Both the position numbers and the translations under genes were made by a program. Below, one piece after another: positions 20,280-28,530 of a DNA stretch of 43,280 bases (position 1 is its first letter; every line of letters begins with the position of its first letter). The notes under the pieces were generated by a model, which had not been told where the DNA came from, did no database searches, and was given only the letters and a program-made list of their open reading frames with translations. Origin of the DNA: Dongia_A sp964542425 (GTDB lineage: Bacteria > Pseudomonadota > Alphaproteobacteria > Dongiales > Dongiaceae); the NCBI GenBank assembly GCA_964542425.1, contig CAZIUB010000106.1, positions 1-43,280 on the forward strand, read 5' to 3'.

Positions 20280-20426
20280 CCAACTTTCGAAGAACCGTGA
20301 TACATGAACCGCGATCATTGCGCCAAGAAAGTTGGGCCGCATGCTACCAATTGAAAGTACCCGTCGGCGTGCGACTTCCGGGGTCGTTTGGCTCGAATCA
20401 GCCAGTCGCACGACCGCGGGTACTGG
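20280..20426 (+). repeat. Two-hairpin intergenic repeat, unit 9
   Basis: Lies in the divergent gap between the TPR gene and the NAD-binding gene. Hairpin 1 begins CCAACTTTCG at 20280 and its other arm is GAAAGTTGG near 20327-20335; its loop is diverged. Hairpin 2 runs from GTACCCGTCGG to GCGGGTACTGG, ending at 20426. GGTACCCGCGCTCG at 20251-20264 may be a remnant of another hairpin 2 half. Confidence 0.8.
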
Positions 20427-20442
20427 CATAGGATTGGACCGG

Positions 20443-21348
20443 ATGCCGGCAATTGCAAGCGATCACACCATGATTGAAGCCCGGACCGACCCGGGGCATT
20501 TCTTCTGTTTCGGCCTTGGCTACAGCGCCACTTTCCTCGCGCGCGAATTGCTAGCACTTGGCTCGCGGGTTTCCGGTACTTGCCGCGACCCGGAGAAGCG
20601 CCGCCGGCTCCTCGAATTCGGCTTCGACGCGCATCTCTTCGATCGCGACCATCCGCTGCGTGAAATCGATCAATTGCTGGCCGGCGCAACCCATGTCCTG
20701 TCCTCGGTACCCCCCGACGAATTGGGCGATCCCGTTCTCGATATCCATGGCGAGGCATTGGCCGGCGCATCGGGCGCATCATGGGTCGGCTATCTCTCCA
20801 CCACCGGTGTCTATGGCGACCGTCATGGCGGATGGGTGGACGAGGATAGCGCGCTCTTGCCGACCGGAGAGCGCGGGCGCCGCCGGGTGGAAGCCGAGGG
20901 GCGCTGGCGGGCGCTCTCTCGCCCGGCCCATATTTTCCGGCTGGCCGGCATCTATGGGCCAGGCTCATCGGCGCTGGACAACGTGCGGGCTGGCCGCGCC
21001 CGGCGCGTGATCAAGCCGGGCCAGGTTTTCAGCCGCATCCACGTCGGCGACATCGCCCAAACGTTGCTGGCTTCGATGCGCCATCCCTATCCGGGGCGCG
21101 TCTACAATCTGTGCGATGACGATCCAGCGCCGCCATCCGATGTCATCGAGCTTGCCTGCGATCTTCTCGGGAGCGCCAAGCCGCCGGAAGTAAAGCTGGA
21201 AGCAGCCGGGCTTTCGCCCATGGCGCGGAGCTTCCATGACGACAACAAACGGGTCAGCAACGCGCGCATCAAGCGGGAATTAGGCATCGTGCTCGGCTAT
21301 CCCAGCTATCGCGATGGCTTGGCCGCGATCCTGGCGGCGGGATTCTAG
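20443..21348 (+). CDS. NAD-dependent epimerase/dehydratase-like (YeeZ-type) protein
   Basis: A 301-residue extended short-chain dehydrogenase-like protein. The dinucleotide motif is CFGLGYSATFLARELLALG. A later segment, GYLSTTGVYGDRHGGWVDED, and HIFRLAGIYGPGSSALDNVR are characteristic of the group that includes E. coli YeeZ. The catalytic Y-x3-K pair is not evident at its usual place, so activity is uncertain. ATG 20443 is used because AGGA lies about nine bases upstream; ATG 20470 is an alternative. The stop TAG shares the palindrome CTAG with the stop of the opposing hydrolase gene. Confidence 0.82.
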   Translation: MPAIASDHTMIEARTDPGHFFCFGLGYSATFLARELLALGSRVSGTCRDPEKRRRLLEFGFDAHLFDRDHPLREIDQLLAGATHVLSSVPPDELGDPVLDIHGEALAGASGASWVGYLSTTGVYGDRHGGWVDEDSALLPTGERGRRRVEAEGRWRALSRPAHIFRLAGIYGPGSSALDNVRAGRARRVIKPGQVFSRIHVGDIAQTLLASMRHPYPGRVYNLCDDDPAPPSDVIELACDLLGSAKPPEVKLEAAGLSPMARSFHDDNKRVSNARIKRELGIVLGYPSYRDGLAAILAAGF

Positions 21349-22112
21349 ATAAACTCGTCGATCGTCGCGGCCAACAGCGCCAGATCCTGCTCGCGCGACA
21401 GGCGATGGTCGCCGTCCTTGATCAAGGTCAAACGGCAATCCTCGGTTTCCAGCCGCTGCACCAGTTCCAGCGACAATCGACAGGGCACATCGGGATCATT
21501 CATGCCGTGCAACAATCGCACCGGACAATGGATGGGGATGGGCGCGCCCAGAAGCAGATGCCGGCGCCCCTCCTCGATGAGCGCACGGGTGAGGATCGTC
21601 GGGCTCTCCGAATAGGACGACGGCACCACCAGCCGGCCTTCCGCCATCAAGGCCTCCTGATCGGTGGCACTCAGCCTTTCCCAGACCAGGGATTGGGTGA
21701 AGTCGGGTGCCGCGGCGATTCCGACCAGGGCCGCCACACGGCTTGCCCGGGCCAGTGCGGCCAGCAGCATCAGCCATCCGCCCATGCTCGATCCGACCAG
21801 GATCTGCCTGCCCCCGGTCAACCGATCCAGGACCGCGATCGAATCCTCGACCCAGGCGCCGATGGTTCCCGATTCGAAATTACCGGACGAGGCGCCATGC
21901 CCGGAATAGTCGAAGCGCACGAAAGCCAACCCGCGCGCGCGCGCGAACTCCTCCAGAAAACGCGCCTTGGTGCCGGTCATGTCCGACTGGAAGCCACCGA
22001 GGAAAACAATTCCGGGCCGATGGGCGCCAAATCCCATCGCGATGGTGCGGACAAAGGCCAATTCACGTTCGTTGTCGAGCACCAATCGTCCATGGCGCGC
22101 CAACTTGTCCAT
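21345..22112 (-). CDS. Alpha/beta hydrolase
   Basis: A 255-residue hydrolase. The nucleophile elbow is ILVGSSMGGWLML (GxSxG, Ser about 112), the oxyanion region is IVFLGGFQSDMTGTKARFLE, the acid is likely in LLHGMNDPDVPCRLSLELVQ, and the histidine is in IKDGDHRLSREQD. The order and spacing fit palmitoyl-protein-thioesterase ABHD10-like or other serine hydrolases of this class. The start is ATG 22112 (MDKLARHGRLVL). An in-frame extension upstream to 22313 overlaps the divergent glycosyltransferase and looks unlike the family. It has a four-base stop overlap with the upstream converging gene. Confidence 0.88.
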   Translation of the reverse strand: MDKLARHGRLVLDNERELAFVRTIAMGFGAHRPGIVFLGGFQSDMTGTKARFLEEFARARGLAFVRFDYSGHGASSGNFESGTIGAWVEDSIAVLDRLTGGRQILVGSSMGGWLMLLAALARASRVAALVGIAAAPDFTQSLVWERLSATDQEALMAEGRLVVPSSYSESPTILTRALIEEGRRHLLLGAPIPIHCPVRLLHGMNDPDVPCRLSLELVQRLETEDCRLTLIKDGDHRLSREQDLALLAATIDEFI

Positions 22113-22182
22113 TGCCAAGGCGACCTCCCGCGTGTTACCGGCGATGCACTGTAAATTGCCGAATGCCGGATCAAAATAGCAA

Positions 22183-23388
22183 ATGCCCGCGGAACTTTCA
22201 GTCGATCCGCCGGAAGCCGACGACAAACTTGCCGGCGAGCAATCGCGCCGGCCGCCGACGGTTTTGCATCTGGTGAGCCGGCTGGATGGCGGTGGCGGGC
22301 ATCGCCTGGCCATCGATTTGGCCAGCCATGTTGTCGAGGCTGGCGGGCGAGCATTGATCGCCTATGACGGCGTCGGACCAACCTACGAACTGACGCGGCT
22401 TCGCATCACACCGGTGGTCGAGAAGCTGACGCGGCGCAATCCGATCTCCTCCTACACCGTGACACGGCGCCTGCGCCAGGTGGTGGAGAACGAAGGCGTC
22501 AACATCGTCCATGCGCAGAACGCCACCTTGGCCGTCCTCGGCCACAAGCTGGCGCGCCCCGCCAATTGCCGGCTGGTGACCACGTATTGCGATGGGCCGG
22601 GCGAGCTTGGCGGGCTAGGGCGGCGCGCCCGCGCGGCGCTGATTGCCAGCGACCATATCGTCGCCCATTCCTTCTTGACCGGAAGGCGGCTGGCGCAGGC
22701 CCTGCCCGATCTGGCGGAGCGCGTCAGCGTCGCCCCCTATGGCGTCGATCTGGTCAAGTTCGACCCGCAGCGGGTCGCCGCCGAACGGGTCATCGCCTTG
22801 AGCCAGGCCTTACGCCTGCCCGACGACAAGCCGGTGATCATGCTTCCCGGCCGTTACGCGCCCGAGAAGGGCCACGCGCTTTTGCTGGAGGCCCTCCATT
22901 TGATACGCGATATCGATTTCCGCTGCGTCATCCTCGGCCCCACGGCCGATGGCGGCACCTATCGCGAGCAATTGGAGCGCCTGGCCGAGAATCTCGGACT
23001 TTCCGATCGCGTCTTGCTGGGCGATGAATGCCGCGACATGCCGGCCGCCCTCATGCTGGCCGATTTGGTGGTGGCGCCTTATCTCACACCCTCGGTGTAC
23101 AACCGGGTCGCGTTGGAGGCACAGGCCCTCGGCCGGCCGGTGGTCACCACCGATTTTCCGGCCGCGCGCGAGGTCGTGGACGGCTCTTCAATGGCCTGGC
23201 TTTTCCCGCCCAATGACGCCCACGGCCTGGCCATGGCGATGATCGAGGCACTCGCCATTCCCTTGGACGAACGGCATCGCCGCACCCCCCAGGTGATCGA
23301 CAACTTGCGCCAGCACTCGGACCTCCAGGGCATGCGCCGCACCATGCTCGGCATCTATTGGTCGTTGACCGGATTCGGCGCGACCTAG
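22183..23388 (+). CDS. Glycosyltransferase family 4 protein
   Basis: A 401-residue GT-B glycosyltransferase. The N-terminal domain begins VLHLVSRLDGGGGHRLAIDL, typical of GT4 enzymes that bind the acceptor there. The donor domain has IMLPGRYAPEKGHALLLEAL, FRCVILGPTADGGTYREQLE, VAPYLTPSVYNRVALEAQAL and GRPVVTTDFPAAREVV, where the E-x7-E sugar-nucleotide motif region lies. The product is probably a surface glycan such as LPS core. It is divergent from the hydrolase gene, with a 70-bp gap and no strong ribosome-binding site. Its TAG stop lies at the edge of an inverted repeat. Confidence 0.9.
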   Translation: MPAELSVDPPEADDKLAGEQSRRPPTVLHLVSRLDGGGGHRLAIDLASHVVEAGGRALIAYDGVGPTYELTRLRITPVVEKLTRRNPISSYTVTRRLRQVVENEGVNIVHAQNATLAVLGHKLARPANCRLVTTYCDGPGELGGLGRRARAALIASDHIVAHSFLTGRRLAQALPDLAERVSVAPYGVDLVKFDPQRVAAERVIALSQALRLPDDKPVIMLPGRYAPEKGHALLLEALHLIRDIDFRCVILGPTADGGTYREQLERLAENLGLSDRVLLGDECRDMPAALMLADLVVAPYLTPSVYNRVALEAQALGRPVVTTDFPAAREVVDGSSMAWLFPPNDAHGLAMAMIEALAIPLDERHRRTPQVIDNLRQHSDLQGMRRTMLGIYWSLTGFGAT

Positions 23389-23457
23389 TGTCCCGATTCT
23401 GAAATTCGCCAGACCACCAGGCGATACCCAGAGCGAATTTCAGAATCGAAAGGACAC
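23388..23457. repeat. Long hairpin directly after the glycosyltransferase stop
   Basis: GTGTCC plus CGATTCTGAAATTCGC (23388-23409) pairs with GCGAATTTCAGAATCG (23433-23448) plus GGACAC (23452-23457). That is 22 pairs broken only by a three-base AAA bulge, with a 23-base loop. It may end transcription of the glycosyltransferase gene or be one end of a small mobile element. Confidence 0.7.
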
Positions 23458-23552
23458 TGGCAACTTATCCCGAGTCTAGGGTCGTATTCGGTTTTGCAAG
23501 TTCGCTCGCTAGCCTGGCCGCGTGATCTGGCGAATTTTAAAAACCACGACAC
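23388..23552. mobile_element. Candidate miniature inverted-repeat element (165 bp)
   Basis: The left end GTGTC...AAATTCGCCAGACCAC is repeated in inverted orientation at the right end: on the minus strand, 23552 to about 23518 reads GTGTC...AAATTCGCCAGATCAC. The imperfect ends are about 33 bp long and enclose no gene. No clear target duplication is seen, so this is a candidate only. Confidence 0.4.
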
Positions 23553-23556
23553 AAGT

Positions 23557-23631
23557 GCCAATTGATGAGTCGCCGCCGGCATGCGACTTCCACGGTCGCA
23601 ATGCTGACCACCCGTCGGCGACGGCGGGTAC
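23557..23631 (+). repeat. Solo hairpin 2 half of the two-hairpin repeat
   Basis: CCAATTGATGAGTCGCC, a GCCGGC core and the right arm CGACGGCGGGTAC (to 23631) match the hairpin 2 half of the repeat family, with no hairpin 1 beside it. It begins right after the candidate miniature element, which may have displaced the missing half. Confidence 0.65.
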
Positions 23632-23650
23632 GGGAACGCTTGCAGCGCGC

Positions 23651-23679
23651 TTGCCACGGAAACGCCCCCCCGCTATAAC
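23651..23679 (+). promoter_or_regulatory. Promoter of rpmI-rplT
   Basis: TTGCCA (23651-23656) and TATAAC (23674-23679) with a 17-base spacer form a good sigma-70-type promoter about 90 bp before rpmI. The leader contains a perfect 12-bp palindrome, GGCCAATTGGCC, at 23690-23701. Confidence 0.65.
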
Positions 23680-23769
23680 CCCCGCCGCCGGCCAATTGGC
23701 CATCTGGGCCTCGCATGGGGCATGCCTAGACGCCGCCGGCCACACTTAAGATATTGAAGGACAAAGAAA

Positions 23770-23973
23770 ATGCCCAAGATGAAGACCCAGAGTAGCGCCA
23801 AGAAGCGCTTCAAGCTCACGGCCTCCGGCAAGGTTAAGTTCAAGCCTGCGAACAAGCGTCACGGTCTGGTCAAGCGACCCAAGCAGATGAAGCGCCAGTC
23901 GCGGCGCAGCGAGGTCATGAACTCGCCGGATGCCAAGAAGGTCATCCGATTCTTCCTGCCCAACGGCCTTTGA
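23770..23973 (+). CDS. rpmI: 50S ribosomal protein L35
   Basis: A 67-residue basic protein of the large ribosomal subunit. MPKMKTQSSAKKRFKLTASG is the family signature and the end KKVIRFFLPNGL is usual for alphaproteobacteria. GAAGGA lies 10 bases before the ATG. rplT follows after 25 bp. infC, which precedes these genes in many bacteria, is absent here. Confidence 0.98.
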   Translation: MPKMKTQSSAKKRFKLTASGKVKFKPANKRHGLVKRPKQMKRQSRRSEVMNSPDAKKVIRFFLPNGL

Positions 23974-23998
23974 CCCCTTGACCCGGAGGCATTGAATC

Positions 23999-24361
23999 GT
24001 GGCTCGCACCAAGCGCGGCGTCACCTCGCACGCCAGGCACAAGAAGATCGTCGACATGGCCAAGGGCTATGTCGGACGCGCCAGCACCAATTACCGGATC
24101 GCCATCGAGAAGGTCGAAAAAGGCCTGCAATACGCCTATCGCGACCGCCGCAACCGCAAGCGCGATTTTCGCGGCCTGTGGATTCAGCGCATCAACGCAG
24201 GCGCGCGCGAACATGGCCTGACTTACTCACAGTTCATCGCCGGCATCAAGCGCGTCGGGATCGAGATCGACCGCAAGGTCCTCTCCGATCTGGCAATTCG
24301 CGAGCCGGTGGCCTTCGCCGCCATCGTCGCCCAGGCGCAAGAGGCCCTGAAGAAGGCCTGA
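23999..24361 (+). CDS. rplT: 50S ribosomal protein L20
   Basis: A 120-residue protein needed for early 50S assembly; it binds 23S rRNA. The N-terminus ARTKRGVTSHARHKKIVDMA and RDFRGLWIQRINAGAREHGL are diagnostic. It starts with GTG at 23999, with GGAGG a few bases upstream. L20 represses its own operon in other bacteria, but I cannot see a defined L20 mRNA-binding structure in the short rpmI-rplT spacer. A lipoprotein gene starts 5 bp after the stop. Confidence 0.98.
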   Translation: MARTKRGVTSHARHKKIVDMAKGYVGRASTNYRIAIEKVEKGLQYAYRDRRNRKRDFRGLWIQRINAGAREHGLTYSQFIAGIKRVGIEIDRKVLSDLAIREPVAFAAIVAQAQEALKKA

Positions 24362-24366
24362 GCACC

Positions 24367-24768
24367 ATGCCGGCCAATGCCAGTCGGCGTCTGGCCGCCA
24401 TTGGCGCGGTCTTGGCCCTGATCGTGCTCGTTGGCTGCGACGGCTATGATGCCGACATCGCCGCCGTTCAGCGCGCGCGCTCGTTGCCGGGAATGACCAA
24501 CGGCGAATTGGCCCAGGATGTGGCCGGCGCGCGCAGCACGATCAAATGGCAGGCCGACCAGGCAGAAGGCGTCGAATCCGACGAGATCATCGAGGTCACC
24601 GCGGTGATCAGCCGGGCCGCGCGCAGCGGCAAGAAGCACAAGGTCCATTTGCGCTACCGCCATGATCGACGAAACGGCGAGGTCTTGTTGTGGAGTGCCA
24701 GCGTCGATGGCAAGATTTTCGACCTCGTTTCCATGCCGCTCAACCAGTTCAAGCTGCATCTGGAGTGA
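24367..24768 (+). CDS. Small lipoprotein of unknown function
   Basis: A 133-residue protein with a lipoprotein signal peptide: positively charged NASRRLAAIG, hydrophobic AVLALIVLVG, then the lipobox LVGC with Cys about residue 24. I do not recognise the mature domain; it contains TVISRAARSG-like beta-rich sequence, HKVHLRYRHDRRNGEVLLWS, and ends FKLHLE. It is encoded 5 bp after rplT and before a repeat unit, so it may ride on the ribosomal-protein message. No partner or enzyme motif is evident. Confidence 0.78.
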   Translation: MPANASRRLAAIGAVLALIVLVGCDGYDADIAAVQRARSLPGMTNGELAQDVAGARSTIKWQADQAEGVESDEIIEVTAVISRAARSGKKHKVHLRYRHDRRNGEVLLWSASVDGKIFDLVSMPLNQFKLHLE

Positions 24769-24781
24769 AGGCGGCCAAGTG

Positions 24782-24925
24782 CCAACTTTCGAAACCGCGT
24801 GATCCATGAAACCCTTCGATGCTTCCACGAAAGTCGGGCCGCATGTTATCAAGTGACAGAGCCCGCCGGCGTGAACTGGCGGAGTCCTGCTACTGAATCA
24901 GCCAGTCCCACGACGGGCGGATATC
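24782..24925 (+). repeat. Two-hairpin intergenic repeat, unit 10
   Basis: Hairpin 1 begins CCAACTTTCG at 24782 and its right arm is CGAAAGTCGG, one pair short of perfect. Hairpin 2 is diverged and ends GGGCGGATATC at 24925. It fills the gap between the lipoprotein gene and pheS, and pheS starts at the very next base. Confidence 0.82.
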
Positions 24926-26020
24926 ATGGGGAAGCGCATGATTGAACAGCTGGGGGGTTTGCGCGAAAAATGGCTGGCGGCGGTCGCCGCGGCCGCCCAG
25001 CCCGAGGGGCTGGAGAATATCCGGGTCGAGGCGCTGGGCAAGAAGGGCGAAATCTCGGCTCTGATGAGGGCGCTGGGCGGGCTTTCGCCCGAGGAGCGCC
25101 GTTCCGCCGGCCAGGCTCTGAACGCGCTCAAGGATTCGGTGCGGACGGCGATCGAGGCACGCAAGCAGGCGCTCGAGGCCGAGACGCTCGATCAGCGACT
25201 GCGCTCCGAATTCCTTGACCTGACGCTGCCGGCCCGGCCCGAAGCCGAGGGCCGCCTGCACCCGATCAGCCAGACCATCGAGGAAATCATCGCCATCTTC
25301 GGCGAAATGGGTTTTGGCGTCGCCGAGGGCCCGGACATCGAGGACGATTTCAACAATTTCACCGCCCTCAACATCCCGCCCGACCATCCCGCGCGCCAGA
25401 TGCACGACACCTTCTATTTGCCGGCCGCACCCGGCGCCAATCAGGCCATGGTCTTGCGCACCCATACCTCGCCGGTGCAGATCCGAACCATGCGCCAGGC
25501 GCGCCCGCCGATCCGAATCATCTGCCCCGGTCGAACCTATCGCCGCGATTCCGATATGACCCATACCCCCATGTTCCATCAGGTCGAGGGCCTAGTGGTG
25601 GACGAAACCTCGCATATGGGCCACCTCAAGGGCTGCCTGGTGGATTTCGTGCGCGCCTATTTCGGCATCGACGATTTGAAAGTGCGCTTTCGCCCCTCGT
25701 ACTTCCCATTCACCGAGCCCTCGGCCGAAGTCGATATCGGCTGTGACCGATCGAAGGGCGCGTTGAAACTAGGCGAGGGCGCCGACTGGCTGGAGATTCT
25801 CGGCTGCGGCATGGTTCACCCCAAGGTACTGGAGAATTGCGGCATCGATTCCAGCCGTTACCAGGGCTTCGCGTTCGGCATGGGCATCGAGCGCATCGCC
25901 ATGCTGAAATACGGCATTCCCGATTTGAGGACCTTCTTCGAGGCCGATCTGCGCTGGCTTCGGCACTACGGATTCCAGGCGCTGGATGTTCCTTCGCTGG
26001 TGGGCGGGCTCAGCCGATGA
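24926..26020 (+). CDS. pheS: Phenylalanine-tRNA ligase alpha subunit
   Basis: A 364-residue catalytic subunit that, with PheT, attaches phenylalanine to tRNA-Phe. An N-terminal coiled-coil (about 1-90) contains EALGKKGEISALMRALGGLS. The class II core has HPISQTIEEIIAIFGEMGFG, LRTHTSPVQIRTM, CPGRTYRRDSDMTHTPMFHQ (motif 2), PSYFPFTEPSAEVDI and GFAFGMGIERIAMLKYGIPD (motif 3). The start is ATG 24926 or ATG 24938; the first is immediately after a repeat unit. The stop overlaps the pheT start by four bases (ATGA). Confidence 0.97.
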   Translation: MGKRMIEQLGGLREKWLAAVAAAAQPEGLENIRVEALGKKGEISALMRALGGLSPEERRSAGQALNALKDSVRTAIEARKQALEAETLDQRLRSEFLDLTLPARPEAEGRLHPISQTIEEIIAIFGEMGFGVAEGPDIEDDFNNFTALNIPPDHPARQMHDTFYLPAAPGANQAMVLRTHTSPVQIRTMRQARPPIRIICPGRTYRRDSDMTHTPMFHQVEGLVVDETSHMGHLKGCLVDFVRAYFGIDDLKVRFRPSYFPFTEPSAEVDIGCDRSKGALKLGEGADWLEILGCGMVHPKVLENCGIDSSRYQGFAFGMGIERIAMLKYGIPDLRTFFEADLRWLRHYGFQALDVPSLVGGLSR

Positions 26021-28410
26021 AATTCACCCTGAGCTGGCTCAAGGAGCATTTGGAGAATGCGGCCGAGATCGCCACCCTGACCAAGGCGCTGACCGCGCTC
26101 GGCCTCGAGGTCGAAGGCGTGGCGGATCGAACCGGGGAACTGGCGCCCTTCACCGTGGGCCATGTATTGGAGGCAAGGCCTCACCCCAACGCCGACAAAC
26201 TTTCCGTCTGCGACGTCGACACCGGCCATGGCATCGTCCAGGTGGTGTGCGGCGCGCCCAACGCGCGGACCGGCATGAGGGGCGTGTTCGCGCCCGTTGG
26301 TTGCCGCATTCCCGGCACCGGGATCGAGCTCAAGGCTGGAAACATTCGCGGCATCGAATCCAACGGCATGCTGTGCTCGATGCGCGAAATGGACCTGGGC
26401 CAGGATCACGACGGCATCATCGATCTGGCGCAAGACGCCCCCATCGGCATGAGCTTCGCCGCCTACATGAATCTCGACGATCCGGTGATCGAAGTCGCGG
26501 TAACGCCCGATCGCGCCGATTGCCTGGGCGTGCGCGGAATCGCCCGGGATTTGGCCGCCGCCGGACACGGCACCTTGCGCCGCTTCGCACTCCGTCATGT
26601 CGAAGGAACTTTCGTTTCGCCGCTGCAATGGCGCCTGGACGAGGCGGGTTCGTCGTGCCCGCTGGTGGCCGGTCGCTTTTTCCGCAACGTCACGAACGGC
26701 GAAAGTCCGCGCTGGATGCGCGATCGCCTGAGCGCCATCGGCTTGCGGCCGATCTCGGCCCTGGTCGACATCACCAACTACGTCACCATCGATTTGGGGC
26801 GGCCGCTCCATGTGTTCGACGCCGACAAGCTCAAGGGCGATCCCACCATGCGCCTTGCGCGCGAGGGCGAGACGTTACAGGCGCTAGATGGAAAGGAGTA
26901 TTCGCTTGATCCCACCATGACCGTGATCGCCGACGAGAACGGCCCGGCGGCGATCGGGGGCATCATGGGCGGCGAGCCGACCGGTTGTTCCGAGGCCACC
27001 ACCAACGTGTTTCTGGAAGTGGCGCTATTCGACGCGCAAGCGACCGCACGGGCGGGCCGTGCCCTTGGCATCAATTCCGACGCGCGTTTCCGTTTCGAGC
27101 GCGGCGTCGATCCGCTGTCGGCCAAATTGGGCCTCGATGTCGCGACCAAGTTGATCACCAAGTTCTGCGGCGCCGAGCCCAGCCGCGTGACCCAATCCGG
27201 CGCCGTGCCCAAGTGGGAACGCGGGATCGAATACCGGCCGGCGCGCGTGCTCGGCCTGGGCGGGCTCGATGTCGCGCCCGATCGGCAGAAGACAATCCTC
27301 GGCCGGCTGGGCTTCATAGTCGCCGGCAAATCCACCGATCGCTGGTCGGTAACGCCGCCGTCGTGGCGCCCCGACGTGGAGGGCGAGGCCGATCTGGTCG
27401 AAGAGGTGCTGCGGATCACCGGGTTCGATGCGATCCCGGCTTTGTCGCTGCCGCGCGAGACCGCGCTTCCGCACGCCGCCATCAGCGCCGGCCAGCGCCG
27501 CGTCCTCCAGGCCAAGCGCATCCTGGCCGTGCGTGGGCTCCTCGAGGCAGTGACCTACAGCTTCATGCCAAGCGCCATCGCCGATCTCTTCAGCGATGGC
27601 GCGGCCCCCCTTGCGCTCGCCAATCCGATCAGCGCCGAGCTGGATTGCATGCGCCCCTCGATCCTCGGCAACCTGTTGCTGGCTGCTTCACGCAACGCCT
27701 CGCGCGGGTTCCCCGATCTGGGCCTGTTCGAAATCGGCCCCGCCTATCGGGACGCGACCGAGAAGGGCCAGCTCCTGGTCGCGACCGGATTGCGGGTGGG
27801 CCTAGCGCGCCCGCGAAATTGGGAGGGGAGACCGAGGGAGGCGGATGCCTTCGACGCCAAGACCGACGCGCTGGCGCTGATGCGGGCGCTGGTTGTTCCG
27901 GTGGAGAACATCCAGATCACCCAGGACGCGCCCGTTTATTATCACCCGGGCCGATCGGGTGCCATGCGCCTGGGGCCGGGAATCCTCGCTTTTTTCGGCG
28001 AGCTCCACCCCAGAATCCTCAAGGCGACCGATTTCAAGGGCGCGGCTGCCGGGTTCGAAGTGTTCATGGAAAACCTGCCCATGGCGCGCACAAAGGGCAA
28101 TGCCCGGCCGCTTCTCGATTCCTCGCCGTTCCAGCCGCTGGAGCGCGATTTCGCCTTCGTGGTCGATGAAAAAATCGCCGCCGATCGCCTGGTGAAGGCG
28201 GCCAAGGGCGCGGATAGGGCGCTGATCTCGGAGGTGAGGGTGTTCGACGCCTTCCAGGGCGGCAATCTGCCCGAAGGAAAGAAATCGATCGCGTTCTCGG
28301 TCACGCTGCAGCCGCGTGAACGCACGCTGACCGATGCGGAGATCGAGGCGGTCTCGGCCAAGATCGTCGCCGCGATCAACAAGGCGACGGGCGGCGAGTT
28401 GAGGAAGTAG
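26017..28410 (+). CDS. pheT: Phenylalanine-tRNA ligase beta subunit
   Basis: A 797-residue subunit for tRNA binding and editing. It starts MKFTLSWLKEHLENAAEIAT. A tRNA-binding OB domain (about 39-150) has EARPHPNADKLSVCDVDTGH. B3/B4 editing and B5 domains follow, with DRADCLGVRGIARDLAAAGH and ITNYVTIDLGRPLHVFDADK, then the class II-like core, and a C-terminal FDX-ACB domain (about 705-797) with DSSPFQPLERDFAFVVDE. It starts inside the pheS stop. The last part of the gene (28282-28395) has a second, 91 percent identical copy at 28993-29106. The overall length is normal, so this copy is intact. Confidence 0.97.
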   Translation: MKFTLSWLKEHLENAAEIATLTKALTALGLEVEGVADRTGELAPFTVGHVLEARPHPNADKLSVCDVDTGHGIVQVVCGAPNARTGMRGVFAPVGCRIPGTGIELKAGNIRGIESNGMLCSMREMDLGQDHDGIIDLAQDAPIGMSFAAYMNLDDPVIEVAVTPDRADCLGVRGIARDLAAAGHGTLRRFALRHVEGTFVSPLQWRLDEAGSSCPLVAGRFFRNVTNGESPRWMRDRLSAIGLRPISALVDITNYVTIDLGRPLHVFDADKLKGDPTMRLAREGETLQALDGKEYSLDPTMTVIADENGPAAIGGIMGGEPTGCSEATTNVFLEVALFDAQATARAGRALGINSDARFRFERGVDPLSAKLGLDVATKLITKFCGAEPSRVTQSGAVPKWERGIEYRPARVLGLGGLDVAPDRQKTILGRLGFIVAGKSTDRWSVTPPSWRPDVEGEADLVEEVLRITGFDAIPALSLPRETALPHAAISAGQRRVLQAKRILAVRGLLEAVTYSFMPSAIADLFSDGAAPLALANPISAELDCMRPSILGNLLLAASRNASRGFPDLGLFEIGPAYRDATEKGQLLVATGLRVGLARPRNWEGRPREADAFDAKTDALALMRALVVPVENIQITQDAPVYYHPGRSGAMRLGPGILAFFGELHPRILKATDFKGAAAGFEVFMENLPMARTKGNARPLLDSSPFQPLERDFAFVVDEKIAADRLVKAAKGADRALISEVRVFDAFQGGNLPEGKKSIAFSVTLQPRERTLTDAEIEAVSAKIVAAINKATGGELRK

Positions 28411-28530
28411 ATTCGTGTCGGCCCCGCCGCCGATCGCCGGTCGGGTCCGTAGCCGACCAAGACTGGCTTGCGCCCGGCCCACGAGGCCACCCCCGGGAGG
28501 CCACTCCCTGAGTGAGGGCGAGGGGGGGGG
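28411..28530. other. Gap after pheT, no gene seen
   Basis: Contains a small hairpin CACTC-CCT-GAGTG (about 28503-28515), G-rich runs, and the edge of the tandem array. No credible coding frame. Confidence 0.4.

Noticed and set aside
23389..23769. infC expected upstream of rpmI
   Set aside because: No IF3-like sequence is present in the gap; only the inverted-repeat element, a half repeat and the promoter are seen.
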